A DNA stretch of 7,326 nt from Streptosporangiaceae bacterium (GTDB taxonomy: Bacteria > Actinomycetota > Actinomycetes > Streptosporangiales > Streptosporangiaceae). The stretch spans positions 1 to 7,326 of the forward strand of contig JASIBJ010000008.1 in NCBI GenBank assembly GCA_030045215.1, read 5' to 3'. Shown piece after piece: positions 4,812-7,326 of this stretch (position 1 is its first letter; each line of letters begins with the position of its first letter). The translations under genes were made by a program, and so were the position numbers. The notes beneath the pieces were generated by a model. The model was not told the DNA's origin, did no database searches, and was given only the letters and a program-made list of their open reading frames with translations.

Positions 4812-6569
4812 ATGACATCGCTAGCTGAGCGCGCGAGCGATAAAGCGCAGCACATAGCACAAGGCACCGAGAGCCGGACGATGACGGTCGGGGATTTTCT
4901 GCTCCGCCGACTTCAGGAGGCCGGCCTCGGGCACCTGTTCGGTGTTCCCGGCGACTTCAACCTCGAATTGCTGCAGCAGAACAAGGACGGCGGCTACCTG
5001 ACGTGGGTCGGCACGTGCAACGAGCTGAACGCGTCCTACGCGGCAGACGGCTACGCGCGGCTCAATGGCATGGGCGCGCTGACCGTGACGAATGCCGTCG
5101 GTGCCCTCGGCGCGATCAACGGGATCGCCGGCGCTTACGCCGAGCATGTCCCGGTGATCCTGATCGCCGGGTCTATTCCGCTGAGGTCGATCGAGCGCGG
5201 CCTGGGGATGCACCACACGACGGGCGACGGGACGTGGGACCGGTTCCTCGGGGCATTCGGTCACGTAACCGCCGCGCAGGCCAGGCTGACCCCGTCCAAC
5301 GCCGCGATGGAGATCGACCGGCTCATCCTCACCGCCTGGCGGGAGAAGCTCCCCGTGTACATGGAGCTGCCGTCGGACATCGCCTACCTCGACATCGAGG
5401 TTCCAGCAGCCCCGCTGAAGCTCGCCGAGCCGCCCAGCGACCCCGAACGCCTGAAGTCCTGCGTTGCCGCCATCGCCGGTCTCCTGTCGCGCGCCAAGTC
5501 ACCGGCGATCCTGGTGGACGAGGACGTCGAGCGGTACCGTGCCGCAACGGAAGTCATGGGTCTGGCCGAGAAACTGCAGCTTCCGGTCGCGGTGACCGGG
5601 CCGGCCAAGGGACTAATTGACGAGACATTCCCGTATTACGCGGGCATCTACAACGGTAAGGCCAGCGCGCCGCAGACGCGCGAGGCCATCGAGGCCAGCG
5701 ACTGCCTGCTGTCGATCGGCTACCGGCCGATCGACGGTACCTCCGGGGACTTCACCGCATCGCTGCCCGCCAGCACGATCCACGCCCGCGGCCATGCGGT
5801 GGACATCGGCCAGGACAACTACCAGGCCGTCACGCTGAAGGAAGTCCTGCTCGGCGTCACCGACGCTGTTCCGCAGGTCAGCAGCCGCGCCATCCGCCAC
5901 TTCACGCCGGCGATGCCTGCAGGAGCTCGTGCTGATGGCTCCGCCAAGCTGACCCAGGCGGCCTACTGGGAGACTATCCAGGGCTACCTCCGGCCAGGCG
6001 ACGTGCTTCTGACCGATAACGGGACGTCGTATGCCATCTTCGGCTTCCAGCTGCCGCCCAAGTGCACCGTCGTGGCGTCGGTTATCTGGGGCTCAATCGG
6101 TTACAGCGTCGGGGCATTGCTGGGCACGCTCACCGCCGCGCCGGAACGCCGCCACCTGCTGTTCATCGGCGACGGATCGTTCCAGGAGAGCGCCCAGGAA
6201 CTGTCGACGATGCTGCGGAACGACTGCAAGCCAGTGATCTTCCTCATCAACAACGGCGGTTACACCATCGAGCGCGGTTACATGGGCAAGACCGAGGAGT
6301 ACAACGACATCGCCGGCTGGGCCTATGCCAAGCTGCCCAAGGTGTTCCGCCCAGATACCAACGCGCGGTCGTTCGTGGTGAAGACCGTCGCAGACCTGGA
6401 GAAGGCACTCAGCGCGCCGAACGACAGCCTGATCTTCATAGAGTCGATCATGGACCCTTACGACGCTCCGGCCCCGGTCATACACAGCAGCAACAACGGG
6501 GCTGAGCTGGACTACGGACCCCGCGGCCCGCAGCACCGCGGCAACGCGCAGCTACGCCCGGCCAGCTGA
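4812..6569 (+). CDS. Thiamine-diphosphate-dependent 2-oxo acid decarboxylase (indolepyruvate/branched-chain/pyruvate decarboxylase group)
   Basis: A 585-residue cytoplasmic enzyme that removes CO2 from a 2-oxo acid to give an aldehyde, using thiamine diphosphate and Mg2+. All three domains are present: the pyrimidine-binding domain (about 24-195), a middle domain (about 210-365) and the diphosphate-binding domain (about 380-560). Catalytic residues of the group are in place: Asp48 in PGDFN, Glu71 in CNELNASYAADGYAR (activates the cofactor), His134-His135 in MHHTTGDG, the cofactor motif starting GDGS (453-456) and ending NN (480-481), and Glu487 in GYTIE. FGVPGDFN, ELNASYAADGYAR and YNDIAGW resemble indolepyruvate and branched-chain oxo acid decarboxylases. 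VGALGA and GYTIE recall pyruvate decarboxylases, so the substrate (pyruvate, indolepyruvate, phenylpyruvate or a branched-chain oxo acid) is open. The N-terminus is about 20 residues longer than usual. The last 35 residues, after MDPYDAP, form a polar Pro/Gly-rich tail. The gene stands alone, ended by the hairpin at 6587. Confidence 0.93.
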   Translation: MTSLAERASDKAQHIAQGTESRTMTVGDFLLRRLQEAGLGHLFGVPGDFNLELLQQNKDGGYLTWVGTCNELNASYAADGYARLNGMGALTVTNAVGALGAINGIAGAYAEHVPVILIAGSIPLRSIERGLGMHHTTGDGTWDRFLGAFGHVTAAQARLTPSNAAMEIDRLILTAWREKLPVYMELPSDIAYLDIEVPAAPLKLAEPPSDPERLKSCVAAIAGLLSRAKSPAILVDEDVERYRAATEVMGLAEKLQLPVAVTGPAKGLIDETFPYYAGIYNGKASAPQTREAIEASDCLLSIGYRPIDGTSGDFTASLPASTIHARGHAVDIGQDNYQAVTLKEVLLGVTDAVPQVSSRAIRHFTPAMPAGARADGSAKLTQAAYWETIQGYLRPGDVLLTDNGTSYAIFGFQLPPKCTVVASVIWGSIGYSVGALLGTLTAAPERRHLLFIGDGSFQESAQELSTMLRNDCKPVIFLINNGGYTIERGYMGKTEEYNDIAGWAYAKLPKVFRPDTNARSFVVKTVADLEKALSAPNDSLIFIESIMDPYDAPAPVIHSSNNGAELDYGPRGPQHRGNAQLRPAS

Positions 6570-6586
6570 GGCGGCGCGCCGACGCA

Positions 6587-6616
6587 GCCCCTCACGTGCC
6601 GAACGACGTGAGGGGC
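6587..6616. terminator. Bidirectional hairpin terminator between convergent genes
   Basis: GCCCCTCACGT (6587-6597) and ACGTGAGGGGC (6606-6616) form a perfect 11-bp stem around an 8-base loop. It starts 17 bases after the decarboxylase stop and lies 37 bases beyond the stop of the convergent kinase gene, so it can serve both transcripts. There is no T-run, as is usual for terminators in GC-rich actinobacteria. Confidence 0.75.
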
Positions 6617-6653
6617 CGACCATCCACGATGTCTCCCGCCCCACCGATTCGAG

Positions 6654-7326
6654 TCAATGGCGTTCGGTGACGAGATCGGGACTCAGCCCGGCACGATGCA
6701 GGCGGGCGCGTGCTTCGTTCCGCGTGAGAAGCTGCTCAGGATCGCCGTCGAGCGACCGGGTCTTGGCGTCGAACGCGCGCTGCCACAGCCCGGCGGCCCA
6801 GAATGCTGCGTGGTCCCGTGACGTCCAGTGGCAGCCGCGGGCCTGCTGGTAGGCGTCGAGGAAGGCAGCGCTGTCCTCGACGTCGGCCAGCGGTGCCGGG
6901 CTCCCGATGCCGAGGAAGCCGGCCGCGGCGAATCCGGCGATTGCCGGTTCTGGCTGGCAGATGACGCTATCCCAGTCGTGCACGGCGAGCAGTTCCGAGC
7001 CCCGCCAGCGCAGGTTCTCCGGGTGCCAGTCGCCGTGCCCGATCACCGGGTCACTGGCGATGGAGCGCAGCCGGTCGCGGACGGCTGCGGCGACCCGGTC
7101 CAGCCACCGCGGCTCTTGGTAGGCGTTCAGGTCAACGTCGCGGTCTTCCGGCCTGGGCCACAGCCCTGGCCCGGTGTGGTCCCAGCCCACCCAGGAGGGT
7201 GACGGCGCCAGGCTCGGCACCGATCGAGGACTCGGCGCGAGCCCGACTAGGCGGGCCAGCGCAGCGGCCGACAGGGCAGCCAGCTCGCCTCGCGGGGGCT
7301 CATCAGTGTCAGGGACAAGCGCCTCG
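6654..7326 (-). CDS. Phosphotransferase of the aminoglycoside/choline kinase fold, 5' end missing
   Basis: The frame stays open from the right edge to TGA at 6656-6654, so about 223 codons of the C-terminal part are visible and the N-lobe lies outside. An internal GTG at 7220 is not needed as a start, because coding continues upstream without a stop. The kinase core is clear: a catalytic loop HGDWHPENLRW (about 7037-7005), with the catalytic Asp and the metal-binding Asn, and VHDWDSV (about 6980-6960), whose first Asp plays the DFG role. After it comes a helical C-lobe with an FxxAYQQARG-like segment and WQRAFDAK. Family members phosphorylate small hydroxyl substrates such as aminoglycosides, macrolides, choline, homoserine or sugars; the substrate here is unknown. 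The HGDWHPEN form, with Trp and Pro, is frequent in actinobacterial APH-like proteins with no proven resistance role. It is convergent with the decarboxylase and shares the hairpin terminator. Confidence 0.85.
   Translation of the reverse strand, partial: EALVPDTDEPPRGELAALSAAALARLVGLAPSPRSVPSLAPSPSWVGWDHTGPGLWPRPEDRDVDLNAYQEPRWLDRVAAAVRDRLRSIASDPVIGHGDWHPENLRWRGSELLAVHDWDSVICQPEPAIAGFAAAGFLGIGSPAPLADVEDSAAFLDAYQQARGCHWTSRDHAAFWAAGLWQRAFDAKTRSLDGDPEQLLTRNEARARLHRAGLSPDLVTERH

Noticed and set aside
4412..4867. N-terminal extension of the methyltransferase to 4867
   Set aside because: The added 152 residues are Arg/Pro/Cys-rich with no domain, and would run across the decarboxylase start and the whole intergenic region.
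1..7326. CRISPR array, transposase, integrase, toxin-antitoxin or restriction system
   Set aside because: No regularly spaced identical repeats, no recognisable transposase, integrase or nuclease motifs, and no pair of small overlapping genes of those families are visible.

Overview
The window is GC-rich, about two thirds G+C or more by eye, with strong G/C preference at third codon positions in most genes. Gene content and style point to a soil-type actinobacterium. The signs are mycobacterial/streptomycete-like proteins, a DUF664-type DinB protein, a secreted Cys-repeat protein of a kind common in Actinobacteria, and several starts that look leaderless. The genus cannot be fixed from the sequence.

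Layout: positions 1-473 hold no gene I can defend, only a strong GC hairpin at 185-206. A small four-helix membrane protein of unknown function runs rightward (474-995). A non-coding gap (996-1309) contains what looks like the 3' part of a tRNA-Val(UAC) gene without its 5' half. Three leftward genes follow: a class I SAM-dependent methyltransferase (4411-3569), a DinB/DUF664 four-helix protein (3521-3027) and an exported protein built from eight Cys-pair repeats (2887-1310). A 400-bp divergent intergenic region (4412-4811) carries an 18-bp near-perfect palindrome that could be an operator. It leads rightward into a complete thiamine-diphosphate-dependent 2-oxo acid decarboxylase (4812-6569) of the indolepyruvate/branched-chain/pyruvate decarboxylase group. 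An 11-bp perfect hairpin (6587-6616) separates it from a convergent aminoglycoside-phosphotransferase-fold kinase gene (7326-6654) that is cut by the right edge.

How they fit together: I see no single pathway joining all genes. The decarboxylase is a stand-alone gene with its own ribosome binding site, likely terminator and possible operator. It would turn a 2-oxo acid into an aldehyde, and no aldehyde or alcohol dehydrogenase lies beside it here. The methyltransferase and DinB gene could be co-transcribed (47-bp gap), though each has its own possible -10 element. The tRNA fragment hints that the left part may touch the edge of an old tRNA-integrated element. I found no evidence for a new defence or other multi-gene system. 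The best leads are the tRNA remnant, the palindrome and the recurrent leaderless-like starts.
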